The notes below the pieces were generated by a model. It did no database searches, was not told the DNA's origin, and worked only from the letters and a program-made list of their open reading frames with translations. Source: Helopsaltes ochotensis (lineage: Eukaryota > Chordata > Aves > Passeriformes > Locustellidae). Taken from it: 64,000 bases of DNA. This document shows positions 25,484 through 37,911 of this stretch, one piece after another (positions within the stretch are counted from its first letter, which is position 1; each line of letters opens with the position of its first letter). A program made the translations under genes and the position numbers. The DNA is taken from the NCBI GenBank assembly GCA_013400155.1, contig VXBM01000043.1:78532-142531 (forward strand). The letters run 5' to 3'.

Positions 25484-27014
25484 GTTTGGCTACAAGAAAT
25501 TAGGACTTTTGCCAGAGTGGTGTGTACAGACCACTCCCTTGTATTTTACAAGCCTAACTAGGAGAGAACATGTTGTTTTCAATGCCTGCAGCTGTGCTTA
25601 GCAGTCCCTGCTGTACTTAACATTCTCCAACTTTACATCACCCAGGCACAATAATTTGCTTCTTCTCATACTCTCTTGTCCTCAAGATATTGGCTATTGT
25701 TTACATGGCAAGAAACATTAGAGTTGTAATTAAAAACCAACTGGATAGCTTCAGGTTGGGCTGTCAGCATCCCACACTGCAGGAACTATGTGCTTGGTGT
25801 CCTCCATCTCCTCATAGCATTCCTGGCCCTGAGCTGGTGGAAGTTGTTTAACATGTCCACAGGCACCTCCTTCATAGGGTGTAAAGGCAGGCTGCTGCAG
25901 CTGTGGGCATCTTCCCAAAGGATGGGTGTTGGGGGAGCTCAAAGCTGTGGCTCGCATGCCCTGTGACCAGTGGCCCCTGTCTGTGTGGGGGCACTCAGCA
26001 GTGTTGACCTGCCTATGTGAAGCCAACTTGAAAGCACGAATCAGGGCAGAGCATAAAGTCTACGCTCTACCTCCTCCTCCTCCTGGTGGCAGAGCTGTGG
26101 TTGGGATAGGGTGCAATTAAAATGCAATAAACATTGCATTCTGCTGGTCACATTCCCCTTCATACTTCTGTAGCATTACTTTGAATTTTGAATCCACCCC
26201 AAAATTCAAAGTTAAGTCAGAAGATTTGTCTGTTTTAATTTTTACTTATCATAACAAGTGAACGGCATGTGGATTTCTCTCAGAAACCAGTCAAGATTTT
26301 CTCAATGGCATGTATCCCATTGAACTTTATGAGGAGTCTGGGGTAAACTCAGGGGTCCATGCCATCCTTGCCCTTAATCTGTAGGTGAGATATAGGGGAA
26401 GCCAGCTGTTAAAGTGGGTTGCATGCACATTATGCTTTTCTCACTGAGAAATGATGGGAAAAGAATTTTGGCTCCATTAAATACAAAGTGTCCCCTCAGA
26501 CAGAGGGCTTAACACAAAATGAATGGAAGGTCAAACTTTTGTTGGGCTATTAATCTGTACTGTGACTTATGCAGATTGGAAAATATATGAGCAATGTAAA
26601 CAGAGTGTTCACTCTGCATTAGATAGCAGGAGATAGGCAGAGTCGGAATAGATAACCTTTTGTGAACACTAGGAAGCTGGATTTTATGTGAAACTTGTCT
26701 GAGTCTGACTCTTTATAGTGCCTATTCATCTACTACAGTACTCAAGTATGAAGGAGTGGCTGAAGGAGAAGGAATAAGAGGAAGAGAGCTGCTGGATAGA
26801 TGCATAAATTTACCATAAATGGTAAAGCTTTCATTGACTTTAACTAAGCCAAGAAATCAGTTCTGCTTTTAAAGGCAATACAGCCAAAGAGTGACATGGG
26901 CAACACAGGACTTTGGGCAATACTAATCTACATGAAAAAGTGGCACATTCATGAATACCAAAATCATCTTATATCTAAAAACAATCTTATACATGATAAA
27001 ACACATATATATTG
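25484..27014. other. Non-coding stretch
   Basis: A short CCT-triplet run lies at 26069-26084. Otherwise nothing recognised on either strand. Confidence 0.55.
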
Positions 27015-27400
27015 CATTTTCCACTCTCTGTGTTGTTCACTTTCTTGCTCCCTAGCTGTTTTGGCACTGTGTTCCATTCTTCAGGTGTTTTGCAGTCACA
27101 ATTATTCCCTTGTTTCAAAACACTGGTTCCTGCTCATTTATTTTGCTGATCATGCTTTTTCCATCCTTTACTACAGTCTTCTCCTTGACTTGTCATGACC
27201 TATGTTTTTATTCTGGGCTCTTTATTTTGTTCTGCTTCTCTTCTTCTTTTTCTTTCCCTCACTGTCACACACTCCTCTCTATCTGCCATTTCTTTTCCTT
27301 TGTGTAGTGTTCTCTTTATCTCATCACTACTTCCTATTCACTCCTTATACTTCTTCTACTTCTGTACTTGCTTTCTCTGTTATTTGCTAATATACTCCAG
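27015..27400. repeat. Pyrimidine-rich tract
   Basis: The plus strand is strongly biased to C and T (runs such as CTTCTCTTCTTCTTTTTC near 27231). The bias removes stop codons in several plus-strand frames at once, which explains the overlapping Ser/Leu/Phe-rich open frames here. It leads toward the (CCTCT)n microsatellite about 115 bases further on. Confidence 0.7.
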
Positions 27401-27515
27401 GTTCTAAAGGAAAGTATTGGATTTTAAAGAAATTGTGGGATTTTCTGTCATTGTGTAACCATTTTCAAAACAGTTTTAAAAGTATAAAACCAAACAAAAT
27501 TATCAGTAAAGATTC

Positions 27516-27569
27516 CCTCTCCTCTCCTCTCCTCTCCTCTCCTCTCCTCTCCTCTCCTCTCCTCTCCTC
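27516..27569. repeat. (CCTCT)n microsatellite running into the gap
   Basis: About 10.8 perfect CCTCT units end exactly at the start of the N run, so the true array is probably longer than shown. Confidence 0.95.
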
Positions 27570-27870
27570 NNNNNNNNNNNNNNNNNNNNNNNNNNNNNNN
27601 NNNNNNNNNNNNNNNNNNNNNNNNNNNNNNNNNNNNNNNNNNNNNNNNNNNNNNNNNNNNNNNNNNNNNNNNNNNNNNNNNNNNNNNNNNNNNNNNNNNN
27701 NNNNNNNNNNNNNNNNNNNNNNNNNNNNNNNNNNNNNNNNNNNNNNNNNNNNNNNNNNNNNNNNNNNNNNNNNNNNNNNNNNNNNNNNNNNNNNNNNNNN
27801 NNNNNNNNNNNNNNNNNNNNNNNNNNNNNNNNNNNNNNNNNNNNNNNNNNNNNNNNNNNNNNNNNNNNNN
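27570..27870. other. Assembly gap (301 N)
   Basis: Unsequenced bases. The preceding simple repeat is the probable cause. Any open frame spanning it is meaningless. Confidence 0.99.
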
Positions 27871-28596
27871 TTCCATGCAGGAAATAGACATTTTGTCATT
27901 TAAACTGTGATTTCCTCTGGGCTTTGACAGCAGCATTTTGGTTCAGTTAAAATCAAGCAAAAACTCGATCACCTGAATGATCCATATCAGAAGCTTCTAA
28001 GGCAGAGTACAGTCAATTAAATCCCTCAAAACCTTCTCTGTATGTCCCCATAATATCACTATGTGCATAAGATGACTCAGGAGCTTCCTGTCACCCGGTC
28101 CAGCTAGACATACCTATAAGCCTAGTGCAGAAGAAAAAGATACTAGATGTTTTCTACCCTTCTAAGACCTAGGTTTGTAAGTTAGGTGGTCTGAAAGCAC
28201 CCAGGTCTCTCCTCTACATGGGCAGTTTAGCTCTTACAGTCCTGTGCTGTGCTCTGAACTGCAGTTCAGCAAGGTGTTTAGAAGCAGTTAGTACAAATAA
28301 TTCTCTTTGAGCTCACCACCTGCCTGGTGCTCTTCAGCAACCACCAGGATTGCAGTGTCTTCTGACATCGTTTACCTCAAAACAAAGCAGATGGAAAGAA
28401 GACAAACGAGGAGCTAAACCAGTACATGACAACAGCCCACTCTATATGATCGGCCACGGCCCTCCTGGAATCTGAGGGCTGCTAGTGGCCTGTGCGCTGG
28501 AGTTTGGGAACCTCGCTGAGCTGGGTACCTGAGGCATGACACAACCAGAAGTGTGTACTATACACACGGCATATTAAACAGCCGATGTTACATGCT
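27871..28596. other. Non-coding stretch, nothing recognised
   Basis: No repeat family or coding signature seen. A slightly GC-richer patch with CpGs lies at 28450-28520. Confidence 0.5.
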
Positions 28597-28618
28597 TTGG
28601 GGGAATATTTCCCCCCAA
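28597..28618. repeat. Near-perfect palindrome
   Basis: TTGGGGGAATATTTCCCCCC followed by AA reads nearly the same on the other strand. Its centre resembles a kappa-B-like GGGGAATATTTCCCC site. Visible in sequence; function unknown. Confidence 0.75.
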
Positions 28619-28650
28619 ATAATTGTGGGAAATATTAATTATTTATGGAA

Positions 28651-28714
28651 TATTTGCATAACTGCATAATGTGTCTAGATATAAATAACAGATTATTTGC
28701 ATAACTGCATAATG
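28651..28714 (+). repeat. Direct repeat with two octamer-like sites
   Basis: ATTTGCATAACTGCATAATG occurs at 28652-28671 and again at 28695-28714, identical and 43 bases apart; the preceding T extends the match to 21 bases. Each copy holds ATTTGCAT, the reverse complement of the POU octamer ATGCAAAT. This looks like a recent 43-bp local duplication. Two octamers at fixed spacing may have regulatory meaning, which is inference. Confidence 0.85.
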
Positions 28715-29136
28715 CCACTAATCACGGGAAGAAAAAAGAACAAAATATTTCTGGCATTTGATCACACTGTGTCATATATGCCCTGTGATTCTTCTTCAAG
28801 CTCTCCCAGAGAGAAGCTGAAGCCAAAGCTCCACTAAGCTCCGTATGCCTGTATTTTGTAAGAGGAACAACAGGTAAATCTTCAAACACTATACAGGTTC
28901 TGTGTAGACAGTACTCCAACTGCAAGGCCCTGCAAACCCCTACAGGATGGATGGTATTTTGCACAGATGATTTGTCCAAAACTGGAAGAGAAAAACAGCC
29001 CACGTGCGCCATGTGCACGAATTTCTACAAGCAAAATTCACAACTCTGTCATGCATCCTGTCACCATTTGTCTCTTAGGCAGCAGTTTTCATCCTTACAC
29101 CAAAGTGCTGAACCAGGGGAAGAAGCAGTGTTACCC

Positions 29137-29220
29137 AGATATGGACACTCAGGCCCAGAAACATGAGGTGACTTTGCCAAAGCCAGAGCACAAATCAGCA
29201 AATCAGCAGTCAGGGAGATG
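29137..29220 (-). mobile_element. MIR-like SINE relic
   Basis: GATATGGACACTCAGGCCC, then CAGAAACATGAGGTGACTTTGCC and CAAATCAGCAAATCAGCAG follow the order of the reverse-complemented MIR/tRNA-SINE core (the GATGAGGAAACTGAGGC..CAGAG..GTGACTTGCCCAAGG..CACAGC..GTGGCAGAG pattern). The match is old and interrupted. The match from memory of the family is good in order and spacing but not scored. Confidence 0.55.
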
Positions 29221-29451
29221 GGCTAAAGGTCTGTCCAATGCTACAGCCCAGCAAAGCTAAGAACCATTATGGAAAGGGAAGACAGCCCATGTCATGCAGA
29301 AAGATAGCAGTCCAGAGGAAAAGCTGTGTGCACACTTCCTCCCCATCATCAGGGAGCTCAGAGAAACACTGCAGTGATCTCACTCTAGCTCAGAGGCATC
29401 ACTAAGAACAAACAAGCCTGAAAATATGAGCTGAGTTTGTCAAGCTTTAAT

Positions 29452-29522
29452 ATTCCCTAATAACCACTGTTCTTTCTCTGTTAAAGATTTCCTGATAACT
29501 GCTGTTCTTTTCTGTGTTAAAT
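29452..29522 (+). repeat. 35-bp tandem duplication, two diverged units
   Basis: Unit 1 (29452-29486) and unit 2 (29487-29522) share A-TT-CCT-ATAAC, CTGTTCTTT and GTTAAA in order, about three-quarters identical by eye. The shared sequence has no recognised function. Confidence 0.7.
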
Positions 29523-32500
29523 ACTATTTACTTCAGTGCTGGAGTTTCTAACATACACAACACTCACTTCATTTTTACTGGTATTTTGTTCTAATTTCAG
29601 AACCTGATTTCCCAGTACAAACTCAAGTAACAAATGTATAATTATTCTCATAAATAACTCAGCACCTTACAGTAGGTTTCAAACCAGTTTCCCCACAAGG
29701 CACAAGTGCCCTATATTAAATTCTTTTAAAGTGTTAGTTGATTAAGGTAAAAATTAGTTGTTATTACCTTATGGACATTTTAGTTTTCACAGCATTTCAA
29801 AGCTGGTCCTATCAGGAGTAGATTTGTTGCCACCCACTGGTACAATCATCAGGAAAATTAATAATCATGTTCAGTCTGACTATAAATCATTGTGGTACAG
29901 GCAATTAATTTCTGTAGAAAAATGAAAGATCTATAAGTAGTATTATTGTGCAAACTACATGATGTGAAAACTCAAATCCAGCACAGGCAAATTAGAAAAC
30001 CAATGCTACTAATTCCAGACTGTGATAATGCTGGGTCATCGGAGGCTGGACAGCCAGAAATTCTGAATAAATGATACTGGCAGCTCCCAGCAGCCAATGG
30101 TTGTTTTAACATGTTTATGCTGCATTTGGAATTCGTGAACCCAATACAAGCATATGTACAGAGAGTGAGTCTGGACAAAACAATCACAGCTAAGATTTTT
30201 CATACATCAACTGCTAAAATGAGGGAGATTCTTGTATTTGTTTCTATCTTTACCATCATCGAAGGCAGATTTCTGTATAGCTCCTCTCCCATTAAGGCCA
30301 TGGTGGTCCTGGTGAGAACTGAAGGGAGCTGATGTGTACCCACACAGACCATCATACACCCCTTGTAAGCTAGATTTGTAGTTCTCTACCAACACACACT
30401 ACAATCCTGCAACATCATGTGTTTGCTGGACGTTACGCAAATACAGCATCAAGGCCACAAACCATCAAGTTTGTGTTCAGAATCAGAGAAAATAAAGCAG
30501 CTAGAACTCTATATTTTTATTGTCTTACCTATTAAGATAATATGTCCTATGGCTCTATGAGAGATAATGTTACAGAAGACTGAAGTTCAGTTTCATTTGT
30601 TACAAATAAGTCAAATGATTCCCCAAATCTCTGGATTTGAGTTTTCAGTATTTAGGAAATCAATTAAACAAAATTCACATACCAAAGAACCAAAACAATA
30701 TGTTGCCATAGCTTTTAGTCCATTAGACAAATTATTCTCTAGGGATTAATTTCAGTCCAATTCACCATACCTGAAAACATTTGAAAAACATTTGCTAGTA
30801 CCTTGAACTGGAGGCTACAGGCTAAATGAAAAGTAAAATCTCTACCCATTTGTTGCTGGCTTTTCAAAAGCCAGAATGAAAAAGGATAACAGCGGAAGTA
30901 ACTATAAAGTGAAATATCTATGAAAAAGAGATAAATTAATTCCCATTGTGATTATTCATATTAAAAAATTGAAATATTTTAAATAAATATTTTTAAAGGC
31001 ATTTTAAAAAGATGGATGGACTTCCTTTTTTAGCCAATTATAAAATGATTTTTTTCTGCTGCTTGATCCAGCTTTGAAATCAAGTACTTTGAAGTATAAG
31101 TACCTGGACTCCACAGGGAAGTTCATTATTGAAGAAGCACATATCCATGAATAAGGAAGCTCTCTCTTGGAAAATCTTGGAAGACATTTTTAGAAGTTTC
31201 TAAGATGGAAGAAGAATGGAGGAGTAATTATCTGTCATAGGGGCTCCTGTTCATTTTGTCAGAGCAAAACCAATTCAACAGGCCATATTAATTTGTCATT
31301 TACTCAGTGTTCAGGTCTGAAGTATTCCTGACAGAATGCACCTAGACGCTTTACTGGATGAAACAGCATGCAACCAGAAAGCTACTGCCTGTAGTTAGAA
31401 AAGAAAGCCCAATTTCCTCATTAGGAAATAGATGCAAATAATTCAGGGATGTGATGTTTTCCATGGAGATACATGATGTATTTAATGCATTTTAAACAGC
31501 TGAAGGAAACTCCAAAGAAATGTACCTGCTTCCACAAAGACCCATGCAGATGTTTATATTAATATACAGGATTTTGGACTACATTGCTGCCCACAATAGT
31601 ACAGTTTGTTTACTAAAGACAAGCTTGTGTTTAAGACATTGAGAAAACACTTTGCACTTCCAGAAAACCTGCAAACAAACACAAACATACCAAAACGATA
31701 GAAATAAATTTGCTTGTCACTTTGTCTCTTCCCTTTCTTCTCGATATCCCAAAGGAAATCCATATCTTGCAAATGACCCTAGCCATGTCCTTTGCTGCTT
31801 TGGAGAAATAATCTAAATAACTGATGTGAACAAATTTTGCAATTTGTCAGCTAACCTATAGGCTTTACTGGACAATCATTGACACATCTCAGGAAGCACA
31901 ATGCCTGGATGAGTGGTCTGTGCCTACCTATGCTGCCTGTACCTATATGGGCTTAGTGGGCTGTGCCTGCCCACTGTACACTTTCTGTACGGATGGAGAG
32001 GTCTGAAATGTTCACATACCACCCACATATGCCCTAAACCTGCTGTGTACTGTTCAAGTGGAGCTAAATGTGTTCTTTCATTTGGGTTTCAAATGACATT
32101 TTCATTTAAAATTTAAGTATTGAGCCATAGCCAAATCTGTACTATCATCTAGGTTTATATGGTCATTATAAAGCTTTGATAAACATCTAGGCATAACATA
32201 CAGTTGAGTGCAATCTATCTAATCTATCTGTCTATTTCCTTCCAATTCTTCCCATATACGGGACATAAATCTTAGGCAGGGATTTGAGAATGTATTAGGA
32301 TAGTATCAAAAGAGATGAAAATCACAGCTGTTCCAGCTAAAAGCCCTTCCTGATTTGTTAAACAAACATAAAACTGAGTTGAGAATTTCCCAGATTCACC
32401 TGGTTCAGCTGTACACAAAGAGCAGTTAAATTAAATGATCTTTCTCACAAAGGTCAAAAGTTAAGTGTCCCTGATTACATGAGGCCTCATGCCTAATGGG

Positions 32501-33866
32501 ATGATAATCCAATTCTATGGCATCTAGAAAGAATCCTTCTCTGAGTTATTAAATATGCATGTCTATCCCAAGCAAAATATATTGGAGCAATGAGAAGTGG
32601 AGATAATATACCACACCAGAGTAGAGTTGCAAAAATGTCAACTTGAAACAGAAGAACAGGGAAGAAAAAACAAACTAAACCTCCCACAGACAGTTCCATG
32701 GGGTAAAAAGAATTAGAAAATATTTGCAAAGTCAAATGCTCATAACAAAACCTGAAAGAGAACCATGCTCACACTGAAGTTACATGACTTTTCCCAGGCA
32801 ATGTTTATTCTAATTTTGATGCAACATTTCAATAATCACATTAACTGCTGATAGAAGAAAAAACAGGAACTTCATCTTTCAGGGTAGTAACTCCACAGCA
32901 GGTTTTGTTGCCACAGAAAATCACCCATATAATCTGTAAGATTTTCCTATTTTCAGATCAAATCACAAGTGTCAGTTAAAAAAAAAACCCCAAAAGGTCA
33001 TTGTGGAAGTTAAAGGTCTTTAACCAGAAACCTTACAGGCAACCAAGTTCTTTAAGTCCTTCAGAGCTGTTAACTCTCAGAATTGCACAGAGTTAAGACC
33101 AGTGAAACTCACAAGAACTTTTAGTAAGGCATTTCAGTGCTCTTCCACTGTGTCACACTGCTTTCCATCAACAGCTCAGGAAGTTCTAAAGAGGTAAATG
33201 TAAGAGGCAGATGCCAGACCCTCTGATCAAGGTGAACATGATGGAATGCTAACTGCATTTGAATGGTACTAGTTGCTAGGTGTAGGACATTCTCTGGAAA
33301 AGTCTACAGCTTCTCCCAGTGGTTAATCACTTTTGTCATTAGATGTATGGGCCTTAGTTGTAGTTAGATGCCATGCTTTCTCTGGGAAGCCACCAGACTG
33401 TTATGCCCTTCTCTACTTGCTTATACAATGTAATACACAGAAATGCTTTTTGTCCTGGGACATCCACTGTACCATTTATAGCTCAATCATCTTTTTCATA
33501 TACTGATTGTGTGAAGCTCCACTCCGATATTTTTTCCAGCACTTAACTAATTTGTAGTGCTATTTTTGCACTTATTCTTCTTATTAAAATAGGAACACCA
33601 AAAGTGCACACAAATTCCCAGCATAGCGTCAAGATAATAAGCATAAAGGTGAAATCTCGACTTCATTGCTCAATGCTACCCAGCTTATACAGTAAGGACT
33701 TCAGCCGCTACTTTAACCACCTGGAGGCCAGCATAAGTACCTACACTATTCCAGAATTGGTGTGTTCCTGAGCACAGTTCCTCTTTCCATACAAATAGAA
33801 AGCATTACTCATTCCTGAGTAGCTCTGTATTCAGAGGTCCTACAGCAGGCTGTATTTGAACAGAAA
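29523..33866. other. Non-coding stretch, nothing recognised
   Basis: AT-rich with short chance frames. A small (ATCT)n-like patch lies at 32214-32234. No interspersed repeat recognised in more than 4 kb. Confidence 0.55.
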
Positions 33867-34520
33867 ATGCCACCGCTGTATGAACTCTTAAGGCACCAGC
33901 CTTCTGGCTGCTCATTCTCCTTCCTTCATCATTCACTGTGCAACTATGACTCTACATTAAGCGCTCCCTCTTCCTGGGAGAAGCAGCTGAGGAGCCAGGG
34001 CAATGGTGGCTGCTGGAACCCAGCTCCCCTCATGTCTGCGCAGAGCTGCCCTTGCCAGGCCTGTCACATGTCATTTCCCAACCAGACTGGGATTGAGCTG
34101 CTGGTTGGCAGCACTTCAGAGGGAGAGGTCTGCTCTGGGCTGAGGCCCATCGTGCCATCTGAGCAAGGAAGGTGGTTTTGGTGTTACTTCACAGCTGCCT
34201 CCTTCCATCCCCCTGTCCCTGCTAGCAGCTGCTCCCCCACTTCCCTCCTGAGAGTCCCTATATGGCAGGGGCCAGCTGCAAGTTCAACTCTTCAGGGCTC
34301 TCCGGGGACAGGGTGAGGGGCAGGACCTCACTGCCCAGTACTGGTGCTGCTTTGCCACTGGTAACCTTGTGCCAGGCACTGCATGAAGCCAGGAATGCTG
34401 CACAGCCTGTGGCGGGTCACTCCCCTGCAAGTCCCAGCCTCCTGCTCCTCCATGATTGGGCATTTCAGAGGCACTCCTCCCTAAAGAATGGGCTCCTCAT
34501 TGAGCAGAGACCAACGACCA
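33867..34520 (+). other. GC-rich pocket with a 149-codon frame, probably not a gene
   Basis: The plus frame 33867-34316 is Ser/Pro/Gly/Cys-rich and has no recognisable domain. A second frame (34262-34546) overlaps it. Both are explained by the local GC rise, which lowers stop frequency. It could be an exon of an unrecognised lncRNA or lineage-specific gene; nothing in the sequence shows that. Confidence 0.2.
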
Positions 34521-35057
34521 AGTCTCCCCAAATAAGCCAGCTGTAGATTAAAACAAATAAAGAAACATCCAAGGATCCAATAAACCCTCAAACCTTTGCA
34601 GCAACTCAACCAATGGAGCTGGAAAAATCACCTCTGGATTTTTTTCTCATTGTCCTTCCCCAACAGGCAACACAAATCCTGCTTAGCTTTGTACCAAGCA
34701 CCATCCAGCCCAGGGAACTGAACAGTAAGGAGCAACACAAGAGAGACACTGAGTAGTGAGACCAAAGGCAATGAGGACTGCGTGAGTGGCTGCTGTACCG
34801 CACTCTGAAGCAACAGGACTGACAGGGCACAGTCCTCCTGTAAGGTTGGGTTTGAAGGTGAAGCAGGAGTAGAGCCCGGCTGCAGGTTTAACAGCACTAA
34901 TACAGTGCCATTTCAAGATTTCCTCCATAACAGAATTTTCAGACAAGGACTGCTGAATTGTGAGGACATTAAAAATGCTATTTGTAAAGTTCTGCTGTTA
35001 ACTCAGCTAGAGAAATCTCATGAAGCAACATCAGAATTATTCCTTACATTTGGACAT

Positions 35058-35112
35058 CGTTAGATAAATGTAATGATAAAATAAATGTAAAAGATAAATG
35101 TTAGATAAATGA
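35058..35112. repeat. Short imperfect minisatellite
   Basis: GTTAGATAAATG occurs at both ends (35059-35070 and 35100-35111) with GATAAAATAAATG and AAGATAAATG between. About four decayed units. Confidence 0.7.
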
Positions 35113-36094
35113 TCAAGTTTCACACATGCTTACACATTACTTATCACTGTGGTATTTGAGCACCTTAGACCAGCTGTTTCATGTGAAACTTGTTGCCACA
35201 GGCGAAAATCTCAGGAGGTTTTGGATGTGTATTAGTAGTTCCTGTTCAGTTTTGGGTCCAACACAGACTTCAGACTACTAAGATGTTTTGAGAACTTAGA
35301 TACAGAGGTTCCGCTTTGCACTGATATTTCTTCCTTTACCAAAAAATCACTTAGATCATTTCCACTGAAGTCACTCTCTGGGCATCTGTCTTCTCTATCA
35401 GTGTATTCCCAGTCTGTTCCTTGTTGCACACTGTTTTAATTAGTGTTACACAGTCTTGTATATTCAGCAAAAAACTCAAAATATGACAAATGTGATTAAA
35501 TGTTTCAGTTTTGAGAACATCAGCTTAGGTAAGCTTTTACACAATAAGGCATTAATAATCTTTTGCATACGATATAAAACAATTTTCTGTGATTGATTAA
35601 CCGTGTGCAGATCTTACCAATGATAACAACGGATGAATACTACTCATTGTGTAGGCAGATATAGTTAGAGAGATATACACTAAAAATTATCATAGAATTA
35701 GGAAGTAAGTAAATGTTTAAGTCAAATATTTGCTCTTTTATCCTTGGAATCTAATGATTACAAAGTTTATTGGATGTTTTACATTTTACTCAGAAGCAAC
35801 CATGTGGTTATTATTGATAGAAGAAAATAGAGAAGAATTGAGTTACAAATTTCAATAAAGTGCTTTACTAAATTTGTATGCACTGGTATGTATGTGTTTG
35901 TGGTTGCAAGCTACATATTAGACTCAAAATGAAACAGGAGAGGAAAAATACCTCAAGGCCCCAAATGATGTAAGCAAGGCTCTATGTATTAAATGTTAAA
36001 ATTATCATTATGTGTTAGGCGTGTATACACACCACTGCTCTCTACTGGGTTAAGTCAGAAATGCTTATCTTTGACTCTAAATGCCTACACTGTC

Positions 36095-36130
36095 ACTAAG
36101 TGAAAGTGGTTTTTCCTTAGATCACTTAGT
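36095..36130. repeat. Small inverted repeat (9-base arms)
   Basis: ACTAAGTGA at 36095-36103 and TCACTTAGT at 36122-36130 are exact reverse complements with an 18-base loop. Possibly chance. Confidence 0.6.
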
Positions 36131-37894
36131 AAGAATTTGTTTACAAAGCAACAAACAGGTTGTAACACTGATGTTCAGCATAAATTAAGGTGTCCACGTT
36201 GTGTAACGTAGTGTCAACAAGCCCATGTAAGGGAGTTGCATCTCAACTTCTATTACTATAAACGAGATCTAAAATTATGTTAAGAATTGAACATACCTTT
36301 TTTAAAAAACAGTTCCTACTCATTTCAATGGTATCAACTACCCATTCAAACTGCCTGCGTCTCTGTTTCATGCCTCTGGTCCCCATAGGCAGAGCCATCC
36401 CAAACACCAAGCAGTTCAAAGAAGCAGATAATTAACTACTGCCTATTGTACAAATTGCACATTTTCAATTAATGTTCTACCTCACAGGCAGGGCAGTTAG
36501 TTTTAATCAGTCTCATGACATCAACTATTGTGGTTACTGTTCTCAGATAGTAGAAGGCACCTTGATGGTGCCATGCAGGCAGACTGCAGCACTTAGCCCC
36601 TTCATTTTGATCTCTGCTGCGTGTAGTGCTCCTTCCTCAACATTCGAAAGAAAAAAGGTTAATAGGTGAGGGAATCACTAAAGGTCATTCTTCTTGGGAG
36701 GGGCTGTGCATACAGAGTTCAAATGGTTTTAAGTTCCTATACTCAGTTTTCATAGCTTCAGGCCTAAGCCATGCTCTGGAAGATAACAGAGATCAGGTGG
36801 ACACAAAGACAATTTGGAGCCATTTGCTCTTTACATCTGCCTTGCAGCATGCTCCATCAGCACCACTGCAGCCTAGTGTAGTTTAGGGATATTTTGAGAC
36901 TACTCTAACTTTGGTGGCCCTACAGGAACTGCAAAAATGGCTTTCCTTTTTGGTTGGTTGGCTGGTTTTTCGTGGGGGTTTTGGGTGTCCTGTGTTGAAT
37001 ACAGATTAAGTAATTATAACAGCCAGGTTTAGTTCCTGTAGTTAAGGGTTTTTTTTAAACAACACAAAAAATTTCAACACACCAGTGAATTAAAAATATT
37101 AAGTGTTTGGATTTGGGGTGGAGGTGGGCGAGGGAAGAGAGAACAGAAAACTCAGGGAGTAGAGCAAAAAAACACACTTCATTTTCACAAATAGGAGAGA
37201 ATGACCTTTATAATGCAGTTGGAGCCTTGCTTCTTGTCAGTTATGGGTCAGTGCCCTGTTACTGTATTGTCCGCACACCACCACTGCAGCAGTGCAGCCG
37301 CACCCCTAGAGGGAGGTTGTGTCAACATTTCTATTACAAACCCCTCTTTCGAGAAGGTTAAAACCTGTCTGTCAGCAAGGAAATAACTTCATTAAAAACA
37401 AACCTTGATAAAAATCCATTTGGCCACTTTCAAATGATCACAGCCTTGTCCCAACATAAGAAACATACTGGGTTCAAAGCTGCTCTCATGCAACTTTAGA
37501 AGGGTTCTGCGTGAAGCCCTTGCTGGCTTGGCTGCACCGTGAGACTTGGGGAGGGAAGGCACTGAAGGAAGCACCTGGCTTCCTGTAACTCCTCACTACT
37601 TTCATGCCCTGGGCCCTCCCTGGAAAGGCTGCTGGAAGGTGAGATTTTCCCAGAGACCCAGTCCTGCACCTCATTCCCTCATGAGCTGGAGCCTAGAGTC
37701 TAAAGATGGGAAATGTTTCATTTCACCACAGACATCTTCAGATGCCTCTTTCTAGTGGAGGTGACTTTTGCTCCTGCTGTGGAAACAGCAGCTTTGGGAA
37801 AGCAACAGTGACCTGTTTCAATACAACTCCCATGAGCACAAGGGAAGTGCATCAACCCCTAATTTTAGGTGAAAGCTAGGGTTACAAATATGTG

Positions 37895-37911
37895 TATATA
37901 TATATATATAT
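37895..37911. repeat. (TA)n microsatellite
   Basis: Pure TA alternation preceded by TATGTG. Confidence 0.85.

Noticed and set aside
27433..27936. Frames of about 144-162 codons across 27.4-27.9 kb
   Set aside because: They consist of a simple repeat and unsequenced N bases, so they carry no coding information.
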